From contig NZ_JABVXF010000001.1 of assembly GCF_013349995.1 (NCBI RefSeq), positions 407,524 through 471,523 of the forward strand: a DNA stretch of 64,000 nucleotides. The letters run 5' to 3'. The notes below the pieces were generated by a model. It ran no database searches. It was not told where the DNA came from and was given only the letters and a program-made list of their open reading frames with translations. Positions 26,611 through 35,047 of the stretch are shown here, piece by piece; positions within the stretch are counted from its first letter, which is position 1; each line of letters starts with the position of its first letter. The stretch is from Pseudoalteromonas sp. 0303. GTDB lineage: Bacteria; Pseudomonadota; Gammaproteobacteria; Enterobacterales; Alteromonadaceae. Position numbers and translations under genes: made by a program.

Positions 26611-27024
26611 ATGAATTCAGCGTTTGAAGCCGTTAGTAAAAACATTGAAACAGCTGCAGGCTGGCAGCAAAAATATCGCCAAATAATGCTCTTAGGTAAG
26701 CAATTACCTGTTATGCCTGAAGTACTCAAAGTAGATGATGCCCTTGTTAAAGGCTGTGAAAGTAAAGTGTGGCTGTATATCGACTTTGATCATACAGAAA
26801 ACAGCCTAGTTTTAGCGGGCGATTCAGATACTCGTATCGTTAAAGGGCTATTGGCTTTAATTTTAGCCTTATACAATGGTCTAACACCGGAGCAAGCAAC
26901 GCAAATTAATGCCTATAATGAATTTGAACGACTCGGTCTAATTAGCCATTTGAGCCCTTCTCGTGGTAATGGTATTAAAGCCATGGTTGATAAAATTCAA
27001 ACCATGGCTGAACAAAAACAATAA
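26611..27024 (+). CDS. csdE: Sulfur acceptor protein CsdE (SufE family)
   Basis: SufE-fold acceptor of 137 residues that takes persulfide from CsdA. The acceptor cysteine is Cys49 in VKGCESKVWL, the family signature. The C-terminal helix region ENSLVLAGDSDTRIVKGLLALIL is typical. It is shorter than E. coli CsdE (about 147). It converges on tcdA with only 3 bases between the two stops and no terminator visible. Confidence 0.92.
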   Translation: MNSAFEAVSKNIETAAGWQQKYRQIMLLGKQLPVMPEVLKVDDALVKGCESKVWLYIDFDHTENSLVLAGDSDTRIVKGLLALILALYNGLTPEQATQINAYNEFERLGLISHLSPSRGNGIKAMVDKIQTMAEQKQ

Positions 27025-27027
27025 GTT

Positions 27028-27822
27028 TTATAAACTACGCTGTTTTTTATCAAGGTATTTTCTAATCGCTTTGGCTGCAACAAAAAAGCCAAAGCTGCCT
27101 GTCACCATGGTTGCAGAGCCAAAACCATTATTACAGTCCATATTCATTGAACCATCTGCACCTTGTTTTGCTTGGCAAACCTCACCTTCAGAGGTTGGAT
27201 ATACAAGCTGCTCTGTAGAATAAACACAATCGACGTTAAATTTTCGCTTTGGATTGCTACTAAAGTTGTACTGTTTTCGCAAAATATAACGTACTTTTGC
27301 AAGCAATGGATCATGGGTTGTCTTTGCAACGTCACCAAAACTGATTTGACTAGGGTCGGTTTGCCCGCCTGCGCCTCCGGTTGTAATAACCGGTAGTTTT
27401 ATGCGTTTACAGTGAGCAATAAGCGCAGCTTTTTCTTTTACAGCATCAATACAATCAATCACATAGTCAAAACCTTGAATATGCTCACGAATGTTATCTA
27501 GCGTAATGAAATCGTCAATAACATTAATTTTGATATCTGGATTTATAAGCTCACAACGTGTTTTCATCGCTTCTACTTTTGCTTCGCCTACGGTGCCAGT
27601 TAAAGCATGAATTTGACGATTAACATTGGTTGCACAAATATCATCTAAATCAATGAGGGTTAGTTGCCCTACACCCGTTCGAGCCAATGCTTCAGCAGCC
27701 CAACTACCTACGCCACCAATACCAATGACACAAAAATGTGCTTGTTGTAACCAATCAAATTGTTGATGACCATATAAACGTTTAATGCCACCAAAACGAA
27801 TGTCTTGTGTTGTTTCTTTCAT
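27028..27822 (-). CDS. tcdA: tRNA threonylcarbamoyladenosine dehydratase
   Basis: E1-like ATP-dependent enzyme that cyclises t6A37 to ct6A37 in tRNAs reading ANN codons. It is 264 residues (E. coli 268). The nucleotide-binding motif GIGGVGSWAAEALARTG lies near residues 34-50 with LIDLDDICATNVNRQ following. The C-terminal segment GSFGFFVAAKAIRKYL is family-typical. It is the last gene of the comEC-msbA-lpxK-ycaR-kdsB-pseudouridine synthase-tcdA run, adjacent to the preceding gene with 0 bp spacing. In E. coli it neighbours csdE, with which it cooperates. Confidence 0.95.
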   Translation of the reverse strand: MKETTQDIRFGGIKRLYGHQQFDWLQQAHFCVIGIGGVGSWAAEALARTGVGQLTLIDLDDICATNVNRQIHALTGTVGEAKVEAMKTRCELINPDIKINVIDDFITLDNIREHIQGFDYVIDCIDAVKEKAALIAHCKRIKLPVITTGGAGGQTDPSQISFGDVAKTTHDPLLAKVRYILRKQYNFSSNPKRKFNVDCVYSTEQLVYPTSEGEVCQAKQGADGSMNMDCNNGFGSATMVTGSFGFFVAAKAIRKYLDKKQRSL

Positions 27823-28497
27823 TTACCAATCCAACGTCCAAGGAGCTGTCCACTCTTTGAATTCGTCTGAGTTAAAAACTTCATTAAGATGAGTACCTAA
27901 AGTGTAATCACATCGATACTCTTTAAGCTGCTCTTTATAACTAAATTGTAGTGCATAGGCATGCAAGTTTGTGCGCTCGTCTTTACTACCAGCATACGTA
28001 CTATCACCTAGAATTGGAGCGCCTAAGCTTTTCATCGCGACTCTAAGCTGATGTGTCTTACCAGAGAATGGCTTTAACAAGTATGCACGAAGCCCTGGTC
28101 GAATACTTTTTGAGTAAAAGCGTGTGATAGCAGGATTCGTTTGGCTCTTTAACAGCTTAAATGCACCACGACGACTTTTCTGCATATCCCCTTTTATCCA
28201 ACCTTGCTTTTTCTTAGGCTTAGCATCACTAACGGCTAGATAAAACTTATTTATTTTATGATCAGAAAATAGCGAAGTGAATTCGGCTGCGGCTTCTTTG
28301 TTACGGGCTAATATAATTAAACCTGATGTTACTTTATCTAGCCGATGAACCGGATAGAGCTTCTCATTAACAAGCTCTTCAGCAAGTACGACAAAACCAG
28401 CACATTGTTCACTATGAAAGCTCACACCTGCTGGTTTATAAAAAACAAAGAAGTCATCTTCACTGGCATGAAGATGAACATTGTTTACATCATGCAT
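27823..28497 (-). CDS. RluA-family pseudouridine synthase
   Basis: 224 residues, no N-terminal S4 domain. The catalytic motif HRLDKVTSGL places the nucleophilic Asp at residue 54. Later family blocks LKPFSGKTHQLRVAMKSLGAPILGDSTYAG and NLHAYALQF are intact. It belongs to the RluA-like group (23S rRNA or tRNA U-to-pseudouridine) but looks closer to the small uncharacterised TIGR01621-type subgroup than to E. coli RluA, so I give no symbol. It lies between kdsB (2-bp gap) and tcdA, suggesting shared transcription. Confidence 0.88.
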   Translation of the reverse strand: MHDVNNVHLHASEDDFFVFYKPAGVSFHSEQCAGFVVLAEELVNEKLYPVHRLDKVTSGLIILARNKEAAAEFTSLFSDHKINKFYLAVSDAKPKKKQGWIKGDMQKSRRGAFKLLKSQTNPAITRFYSKSIRPGLRAYLLKPFSGKTHQLRVAMKSLGAPILGDSTYAGSKDERTNLHAYALQFSYKEQLKEYRCDYTLGTHLNEVFNSDEFKEWTAPWTLDW

Positions 28498-28499
28498 TT

Positions 28500-29255
28500 T
28501 TAGTTGCCAAGCACTGCAATAACGCGCGCTAAATCTTCAGGGGTATCTACGCCTGCTTGCGGTGCACACAGAGCTTTTGCGATTTTAATTTTGTGGCCAT
28601 GATAAAGTACACGAAGCTGCTCTAAAGACTCTAAAAGCTCTAATCGAGATTCTGGTAATTCGATGTAGTCCTTAATGAAGCCAGCACGATAAGCATAAAT
28701 ACCAATATGGCGTGCAAAATCAGCAAGATCTAGCTTATCACGGTCATCATTCATCATCGCATCACGGTGATAAGGGATTGGCGAACGCGAAAAATACAGT
28801 GCATTGTTGTCTGCATCGTTAATGACTTTTACACAGTTGGGATTAAATATATCATCAATCTCATCAATGCTGGTGCTCAAAGTCGCCATTGGCGCATCAG
28901 AATCAGCAAGTAGCATGGCAACTTGAGATACGTTTTCGCATGCCAATAAAGGCTCATCACCTTGCACGTTGACAACAATAGTGTCACTTTCAAGTTTTAA
29001 CTGTTCAACAACTTCAGCTAAACGTTCTGTGCCTGATTGGTGATCTTCTCGTGTCATCAATACATTATCAGTAAACTTCTTTACTGCATCAAACACTGTT
29101 TGATGATCAGTCGCTACATAAACTTGTGATGCACCTGATGCAACCGCTTTTTCATAAACATGTTGGATCATTGGTTTACCACAAATATCAGCAAGTGGTT
29201 TACCTGGTAAACGCGTCGATGCGTAGCGAGCTGGGATAACGACTACGAATTCCAC
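28500..29255 (-). CDS. kdsB: 3-deoxy-manno-octulosonate cytidylyltransferase
   Basis: Activates KDO to CMP-KDO for lipopolysaccharide inner-core synthesis. It is 251 residues (E. coli 248). The N-terminal nucleotide-binding motif [20 protein letters not shown] and the block [10 protein letters not shown] are the CMP-KDO synthetase signatures. It overlaps ycaR by 13 bp, the conserved ycaR-kdsB arrangement of Gammaproteobacteria. Confidence 0.97.
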   Translation of the reverse strand: MEFVVVIPARYASTRLPGKPLADICGKPMIQHVYEKAVASGASQVYVATDHQTVFDAVKKFTDNVLMTREDHQSGTERLAEVVEQLKLESDTIVVNVQGDEPLLACENVSQVAMLLADSDAPMATLSTSIDEIDDIFNPNCVKVINDADNNALYFSRSPIPYHRDAMMNDDRDKLDLADFARHIGIYAYRAGFIKDYIELPESRLELLESLEQLRVLYHGHKIKIAKALCAPQAGVDTPEDLARVIAVLGN

Positions 29256-29440
29256 TTATCAACCTCTTCTTGGCTTAATTCACGGGCTTCATTTTCTAAA
29301 AGCACCGGGATATCGTCTTTGATTGGGTACGCTAGTTTCGCAGCAGTACTGATAAGCTCTTGATTTTCTTTATCAAGACGTAGTTTACCTTTACACACTG
29401 GGCAAGCGATAATTTCAAGTAATTTTGTATCAAAGGCCAT
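29243..29440 (-). CDS. ycaR: Trm112-like zinc-ribbon protein YcaR
   Basis: Small 65-residue protein with a Trm112/UPF0434 fold. It has one CxxC pair (Cys13, Cys16 in ACPVCKGKL) and the conserved [21 protein letters not shown]. Function is not established; the family is nearly always found between lpxK and kdsB. It overlaps both neighbours (11 bp with lpxK, 13 bp with kdsB), so it is translationally coupled. Confidence 0.93.
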   Translation of the reverse strand: MAFDTKLLEIIACPVCKGKLRLDKENQELISTAAKLAYPIKDDIPVLLENEARELSQEEVDKWNS

Positions 29441-30407
29441 TGAGGATCCCTTTTTGTTTTAATAATAAATTAAGTTTTTCGATAACTGCTGCTGTTGGCT
29501 TTGCATCAACAGGTAAATAATACCAATTTGGTTTAGCAAAACTAAAGCATTTAACTGCATCTTTTTCTGTCATAAATACAGCGTCATCTGCAAAATCGCT
29601 AAAGTCATTTGCTTGGTAGGCATAATGATCACGAAAATGATGAGTTGATAGTAAGTTAATGCCTTGCTGCTCAAGACTTATTTCAAAGCGTTTGGGGTTA
29701 CCAATAGCACTGACCGCATGGCCTTTATCTTGAACTGAATTGGCGAGTTCTGAATTACTCACGGTACGAAATGGGCTTGATGTTAAATCATAGCGGCTTT
29801 GAGCGCTGCCACCATTTTCTATGACTAAATCAACCGATTTTAAGCGCGCTTTGGTTTCACGAAGTGGACCTGCAGGCATTAATAAACCGTTACCAAATTG
29901 GCGTTCACTATCAACGATACAACATTCGATATCACGCGCCATTTTATAATGCTGCATGCCATCATCAGAAATAATGACATCGATATCATGTTGTTCTAAT
30001 TTTTTTATACTCGCTTGTCGGTCAGGGCCAACCATTACAACACAACCTAGGCGGCGTTTAATAAGTACTGGTTCGTCACCCGCTTGCGCTGTCGTCGTTT
30101 GTTCAGTCACTAACAAAGGATACGAATCAGACTGACCACCATAGCCACGACTGATCACCGCCACTTTTAAACCTTGCTGCTGTAAGTATTCAGCGAGCCA
30201 AATAACAAATGGCGTTTTGCCGTTTCCACCCACACTAATGTTACCCACAACAATGACAGGAAGATGCGCTTTAAATGCTTTTAGTATATTAAGCTTATAT
30301 AACAAAGCACGAAGCGTTGAGATAAGCCAAAAAAGCACACTGAAAGGTAACAGCAGAACGCTGAGTAAGCCAGGCTTTTTATACCAGCTTTTTTCAATAA
30401 CACTCAC
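29430..30407 (-). CDS. lpxK: Tetraacyldisaccharide 4'-kinase
   Basis: Phosphorylates the 4' position of the lipid A disaccharide precursor at the inner membrane. It is 325 residues (E. coli 328). An N-terminal membrane-anchoring helix (about residues 14-36) precedes the P-loop [11 protein letters not shown] at 55-65. [15 protein letters not shown] carries the catalytic Asp/His region. One-base overlap with msbA, the classic msbA-lpxK pair. Confidence 0.96.
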   Translation of the reverse strand: MSVIEKSWYKKPGLLSVLLLPFSVLFWLISTLRALLYKLNILKAFKAHLPVIVVGNISVGGNGKTPFVIWLAEYLQQQGLKVAVISRGYGGQSDSYPLLVTEQTTTAQAGDEPVLIKRRLGCVVMVGPDRQASIKKLEQHDIDVIISDDGMQHYKMARDIECCIVDSERQFGNGLLMPAGPLRETKARLKSVDLVIENGGSAQSRYDLTSSPFRTVSNSELANSVQDKGHAVSAIGNPKRFEISLEQQGINLLSTHHFRDHYAYQANDFSDFADDAVFMTEKDAVKCFSFAKPNWYYLPVDAKPTAAVIEKLNLLLKQKGILNGL

Positions 30408-32149
30408 TACTGCTCACCAAACTGCATCTTACATAACGCACTATAGGTACCGTCTTTTTCAAGTAGCTCGCCATGCGTGCCCTTTTCGATAACTTGACCA
30501 TGGTCGATGACATAAATGCAATCACTGTTTTCTATTGTTGATAAACGGTGTGCTATCACAATCGATGTTTTTTCTTTCATTAAGCTATCAAGTGCTTGCT
30601 GGATCAGTTTTTCAGATTCAGTATCAAGCGCAGATGTCGCTTCATCAAGAATCAAAATAGGGGCATCTTTTAATATTGCACGAGCAATAGCTATTCGCTG
30701 ACGCTGACCGCCTGATAACATAACGCCGTTTTCACCCACCATGGTATCTAAACCTTCTGGTAAGTCTTTAACAAACTCCCAAACATGGGCTTGCTTGGCA
30801 ACCGCCATTAACTCCTCGTTTGTTAATTCGCGGTCAAGGCCATAGCAAATGTTATTCGTAATAGTGTCGTTAAATAAAACCACTTGCTGAGATACCAGTG
30901 CAAATTGCTTACGTAAGTCTGTCAGTTTGTAATCAGCAATGTTGACGCCATCAAGCAAAATTTCACTGTCACCTTCAAGCTCATAATAACGCGGTAATAA
31001 ATTTGAGATGGTCGATTTACCTGAGCCAGAACGGCCAACCAATGCGATGCTTTCGCCTGCATTAATCGAAAGAGATAAATTCTTTAATACAGGCTCATCT
31101 TTCGTTGGGTATTTAAAGGTCACATTGTTCACTTCAATTTTCCCAGTTACTTTGTCAACGCTGTAAGTGCCAGTGTCTTTTTCTACTTCTTCATCAAGAA
31201 CTAAAAAGATACTTTGCGCTGCCGAAATACCACGTTGTAAATCGCTATTAACGTTAGAAAGTTGCTTCAGTGGGCGTAATAACATCATCATTGATGAAAT
31301 AAGTAATACGAAGTCACCTGAACTGATGGTATCAATCATCGACGGCATAGACACAACCCATAAAATCACGGCCATCGCGCTTGCTGCCAAAATTTGGATA
31401 ACAGAAACGCTTAACGCTTTAGTTGCATCCATTTTAATGCGCTGCTGACGATTATGATTATTAATAGCCGAGAATTGCGATATCTCTTGCTGTTGACCAC
31501 CAAAGCCATGAATCACCTTGTGACCAGATAGCATTTGCTCTGAACTGCGAGTTACTTGGCCCATAGCAGATTGGATTTTTTTCGAAATCATACGAAAACG
31601 TTTCGATACAAACGCAACGATCACGGCCACCAGCGGAATAATGACTAAAAATATCAGTGATAGCTTCCAACTGGTATAAAACATATTAAATAGTAAGAAA
31701 ACAACAAAGGCCCCTTCTCTTACAACAATTAACAGGGCTTTAGTAATGGCTTGTTGAACCTGCTCAGTATCAAAGGTGATTTTAGAGATTAAATCGCCAT
31801 TTGAATTTTTATCATGAAAAGACACCGGCAGATGTAAAATATGTTCGAATAATTGTTGGCGCAACGTTCTTACAACTTGAGAGCCTACATAACTTAAACA
31901 GTACGACGACATATAGTTAAACATGCCACGACCTAATACCAATGCAATTACAACAAATGGTGCATAAGTTAAAACATCAGTGTTACGATCATTTAAACCT
32001 TCATCAATGAAGGGCTTCATTAAATTGATAAACAATGCATCCATGGCTGAATAGCCAATCATGCCTACAATGGCGAAAAACGCGATTAATTTATAATCAC
32101 CCACATAACTGATTAATCGCTTATAGATTTGGGATGTAGTTTGATCCAT
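30407..32149 (-). CDS. msbA: Lipid A flippase, ABC transporter MsbA
   Basis: Half-size ABC exporter of 580 residues that flips lipid A-core across the inner membrane. The N-terminal six-helix domain spans about residues 15-310. The ATPase domain has Walker A GRSGSGKST, the Q-loop in LVSQQVVLFND, signature LSGGQRQRIA, Walker B ILILDEATSALD and the H-loop VIAHRLST. It is coupled to lpxK downstream, with comEC 60 bp upstream on the same strand. Confidence 0.97.
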   Translation of the reverse strand: MDQTTSQIYKRLISYVGDYKLIAFFAIVGMIGYSAMDALFINLMKPFIDEGLNDRNTDVLTYAPFVVIALVLGRGMFNYMSSYCLSYVGSQVVRTLRQQLFEHILHLPVSFHDKNSNGDLISKITFDTEQVQQAITKALLIVVREGAFVVFLLFNMFYTSWKLSLIFLVIIPLVAVIVAFVSKRFRMISKKIQSAMGQVTRSSEQMLSGHKVIHGFGGQQQEISQFSAINNHNRQQRIKMDATKALSVSVIQILAASAMAVILWVVSMPSMIDTISSGDFVLLISSMMMLLRPLKQLSNVNSDLQRGISAAQSIFLVLDEEVEKDTGTYSVDKVTGKIEVNNVTFKYPTKDEPVLKNLSLSINAGESIALVGRSGSGKSTISNLLPRYYELEGDSEILLDGVNIADYKLTDLRKQFALVSQQVVLFNDTITNNICYGLDRELTNEELMAVAKQAHVWEFVKDLPEGLDTMVGENGVMLSGGQRQRIAIARAILKDAPILILDEATSALDTESEKLIQQALDSLMKEKTSIVIAHRLSTIENSDCIYVIDHGQVIEKGTHGELLEKDGTYSALCKMQFGEQ

Positions 32150-32208
32150 AACACTCTCTTATTCATAGACTTCGACTATTGTAGCCTTTAGGGGGTAAAA
32201 ACAAAACG

Positions 32209-34479
32209 TCAATCTTGTTCGAACCAATAACTTTCCTGCTCTCGCGCAAATTCTAAGCGATATATATCTTCGTAAAATTTTATGCGTATATGGCCATATT
32301 CTGCCGTCGATAACTGCTGTATATGGTGTTGGTTATAACGATTTACAACCTCAGGATGAGGAAAGCGCCATTGCCCTTGATAAGCAGATGAATGGATAAC
32401 TACTTCAGGGATTACTGCACCTATAAATTTATAACTGGAAGAAGTATTACTACCATGATGGGGGCTTATTAAAATAGTCGCTCGTAAATCCTTCCCCGAT
32501 TCAACAAGCTTAGTTTCTGCCGCTGCGGATATATCCCCAGTCAGTAACACTGAGTAATTAAAACCCGTTACTTTTAATAAACACGACTGATCATTACGAC
32601 TCGCGTTTTCTACCTTTGCTGTAAAACTTCTGATATTAAGCTCATCAAGCTTGAGTGTTGTTGTTTTGCACTTATTTCCCAGCCCCTGAGGATGAAAGAT
32701 AGCTAGAGTGTCTTGAAACCCTGCCATTTGCCAACTTGTTAAACCGCCAGAATGGTCGTTATCTAAGTGGCTTATTATTGTTGCGATAACAGATAACTGT
32801 TGTTTAATGATGTTGTTGAGTAATACACGGCGTACATAATCATAACGGCCAAAGTACTGTGGCCCTAAATCATAAATTATCGCTTTGTTTTTGTGGCTTA
32901 CCATCACCATCAAGCCATGCCCTACATCAAACACATCTAACTGAAACTTAGCTTCTGGCTGTAATTCACTATCAACGACATATACACAAACAGGAATTAA
33001 GCACACATATTTATTTGGACTAAAGTACAACAGCAGAAGTGATATGTAACTTATGATCAATAATGAAAAACTAAACTCATTGAGCGAGAACCAACGCCAG
33101 CCATTAGGGATAGAGAGTAGTAATTGATAGCCATAATACAGCGCACTGTCGACGAGTGATAACAAACCAGAAACATCCAGTAGGCTAGAAACCAAACTAT
33201 AAAAAAGTAACAAAGGCAATAATAGTAAACCTACCAAGGGCACGGCAATGAGGTTAATCAATAAACCTATGACGCTAGTGCCAGAGAAGTAATATAAGGA
33301 TAGAGGCAGTAAACCGACAAATAAAGCGCACTGAACTTGCAGTAGCTGTGCAAATCGGTTTAAAAAACCAAGTGACAAATTAACTGTGTTTTTAGTCAGT
33401 AGAAAGATGATCGTAACAGCCAAAAAACTGAAATAGAGCCCGGGGTTTAAAAGTGCAAATGGGTCTATAAACAACACAACACTCAAGGCGTACAAAATTG
33501 AACGCCAACGCACTGGGTTTTTCCCTAGGTTATAAATAACAAGGTAACAGCCTAACATCAGCAGCGCTCGGCTTGCGGAAACTATAAAATCACTTAAGTA
33601 GACATAGATGAACGAGCAACAGAATCCTACAAAAACAAATAACTTATTTAATTGAATTGATTGTCTTACGCGTAAATGACTCACTCTTAACAGCCACTTA
33701 CTACTATAAAAGCCGACTGCAAAGATAAGTCCGATATGAAGACCTGAAATAGCAAGCAGATGCGACAAGCCTAATTCACGTAGGTGTTTTCTATCTTCAT
33801 AGCTTATTTTACTTCTGTCACCGGTTAAAAGCGCATAATAAAGCCATTGTAACTGGGTGTTTGCCGTCACTTTTTCAATATATGTGTGGTAACTCACTCG
33901 AAGGGAGTCATATCGATGATGATTTAAATAGCTTATCTCCCCTACGCTTCGGCCTTTATAAAATACTCGCTCAAGTAATGCTTGCCGCTCTCTATCAAAA
34001 CTATAGAAATTTTTTACCGATCTGTAAGGTTTAAGTTTGAGTTCTGCGCTTAATTTATCTCCACTAGTAACAGGTTTATCTGAAGTAATGCTTAGCATTG
34101 CATTAGGAGCAGGTCGCATGCCTGTAGAGCAAGATTCAATATTTTTAAGACTTGCTTTAATGTAATAAGGGCTTTGTTCACTGTAAGTTTCAACTACCTC
34201 AAATAGAACTAATCTGCTTTGTTGATAATCGATTTGACAGTCAGAGATTGAATAAAAGATGAAGTAATGAAAAATCACTACTAAAATAGCGCAAATAAAC
34301 CCTGACAATAGAGTTAAAAAAGGCTTAAAATAGGCACCTGCTAGCAATACAGCAAAACTCATTATATAAAACGCCGCAGTGCCAAATGTATATAGGGTGA
34401 AAAAACAGCCTATAACAAAGCCGCTGCATAACCAAATAGATGTAAATGGTTGCTTTAAATGGCTAAGAAAACGATCCAA
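32209..34479 (-). CDS. comEC: DNA internalisation protein ComEC/Rec2
   Basis: Inner-membrane channel protein for uptake of single-stranded DNA during natural transformation. It is 756 residues: two or three N-terminal membrane helices with a soluble DUF4131-type domain (about 20-190), a polytopic competence domain (LLTGDRSKISYEDRKHLRELGLSHLLAISGLHIGL, about 215-490), and a C-terminal metallo-beta-lactamase-like domain with HLDNDHSGG. The only in-frame start that keeps the first helix is a TTG at 34479 (a TAA lies three codons upstream), which makes the gene overlap the divergent DUF2062 gene by 21 bp. Position upstream of msbA matches E. coli ycaI-msbA. Confidence 0.93.
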   Translation of the reverse strand: MDRFLSHLKQPFTSIWLCSGFVIGCFFTLYTFGTAAFYIMSFAVLLAGAYFKPFLTLLSGFICAILVVIFHYFIFYSISDCQIDYQQSRLVLFEVVETYSEQSPYYIKASLKNIESCSTGMRPAPNAMLSITSDKPVTSGDKLSAELKLKPYRSVKNFYSFDRERQALLERVFYKGRSVGEISYLNHHRYDSLRVSYHTYIEKVTANTQLQWLYYALLTGDRSKISYEDRKHLRELGLSHLLAISGLHIGLIFAVGFYSSKWLLRVSHLRVRQSIQLNKLFVFVGFCCSFIYVYLSDFIVSASRALLMLGCYLVIYNLGKNPVRWRSILYALSVVLFIDPFALLNPGLYFSFLAVTIIFLLTKNTVNLSLGFLNRFAQLLQVQCALFVGLLPLSLYYFSGTSVIGLLINLIAVPLVGLLLLPLLLFYSLVSSLLDVSGLLSLVDSALYYGYQLLLSIPNGWRWFSLNEFSFSLLIISYISLLLLYFSPNKYVCLIPVCVYVVDSELQPEAKFQLDVFDVGHGLMVMVSHKNKAIIYDLGPQYFGRYDYVRRVLLNNIIKQQLSVIATIISHLDNDHSGGLTSWQMAGFQDTLAIFHPQGLGNKCKTTTLKLDELNIRSFTAKVENASRNDQSCLLKVTGFNYSVLLTGDISAAAETKLVESGKDLRATILISPHHGSNTSSSYKFIGAVIPEVVIHSSAYQGQWRFPHPEVVNRYNQHHIQQLSTAEYGHIRIKFYEDIYRLEFAREQESYWFEQD

Positions 34480-34968
34480 CGCTTTTTACCTGATCATAAC
34501 AAGGTAAAAGAACACAAGTATTTAAGAATTTTTGGTCGTTTATTGCATGATGCCAATTTATGGCACTTAAATAGACGCTCAGCACGCGGTGCATTTGCTG
34601 TTGGTTTATTTTTTGCGTTCATCCCTGTTCCTTTTCAAATGGTTCTTGCAGCCGCCCTGGCTATTCCATTTCGAGTAAATTTACCGATTTCTGTTGCAAC
34701 AGTGTGGATCACTAACCCACTGACCATGCCTCCTATTTTCTATTGTTCATATATTGTAGGCACCATTGCCCTTGCTCAACCACAGCAGCACTTCCAATTT
34801 GAACCAAGCTGGCAATGGTTTATAGATAGCCTTACAACAATTGGACCTGCATTTTTAGTTGGCTCATTTATATGTGCAACAGCTGCGGCAATCATTGGTT
34901 ATTTTGGTACCGACATGCTTTGGAAACGCTCAGTCCGTAAAGCATGGATACACCGCCATAAAAAATAA
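34459..34968 (+). CDS. DUF2062 membrane protein
   Basis: 169 residues. Family signatures are the N-terminus MAKKTIQRFLPDHNKVKEHKYLR...LHDANLWHLNRRSARGAFAVGLFFAFIPVPFQM, then about three membrane helices (about residues 48-72, 82-108 and 125-152) and a basic C-terminus. DUF2062 proteins have no established role; the block resembles the C-terminal region of some glycosyltransferases. The start is well fixed by the family N-terminus and lies inside the 5' end of divergent comEC, so both promoters must lie within each other's coding sequence. Confidence 0.9.
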   Translation: MAKKTIQRFLPDHNKVKEHKYLRIFGRLLHDANLWHLNRRSARGAFAVGLFFAFIPVPFQMVLAAALAIPFRVNLPISVATVWITNPLTMPPIFYCSYIVGTIALAQPQQHFQFEPSWQWFIDSLTTIGPAFLVGSFICATAAAIIGYFGTDMLWKRSVRKAWIHRHKK

Positions 34969-34985
34969 CTGATTTCAGTATAGAC

Positions 34986-35014
34986 AAAAAACCCAGCTTG
35001 AAGCTGGGTTTTTT
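34986..35014. terminator. Bidirectional terminator between the DUF2062 gene and the DUF3466-like gene
   Basis: A 13-bp perfect stem A6 CCCAGCT / AGCTGGG T6 with a 3-base loop, A run before and T run after. It can serve both convergent genes. Confidence 0.92.
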
Positions 35015-35047
35015 AATATTGACTAGTAAGTCTCGATTACGAAACGA

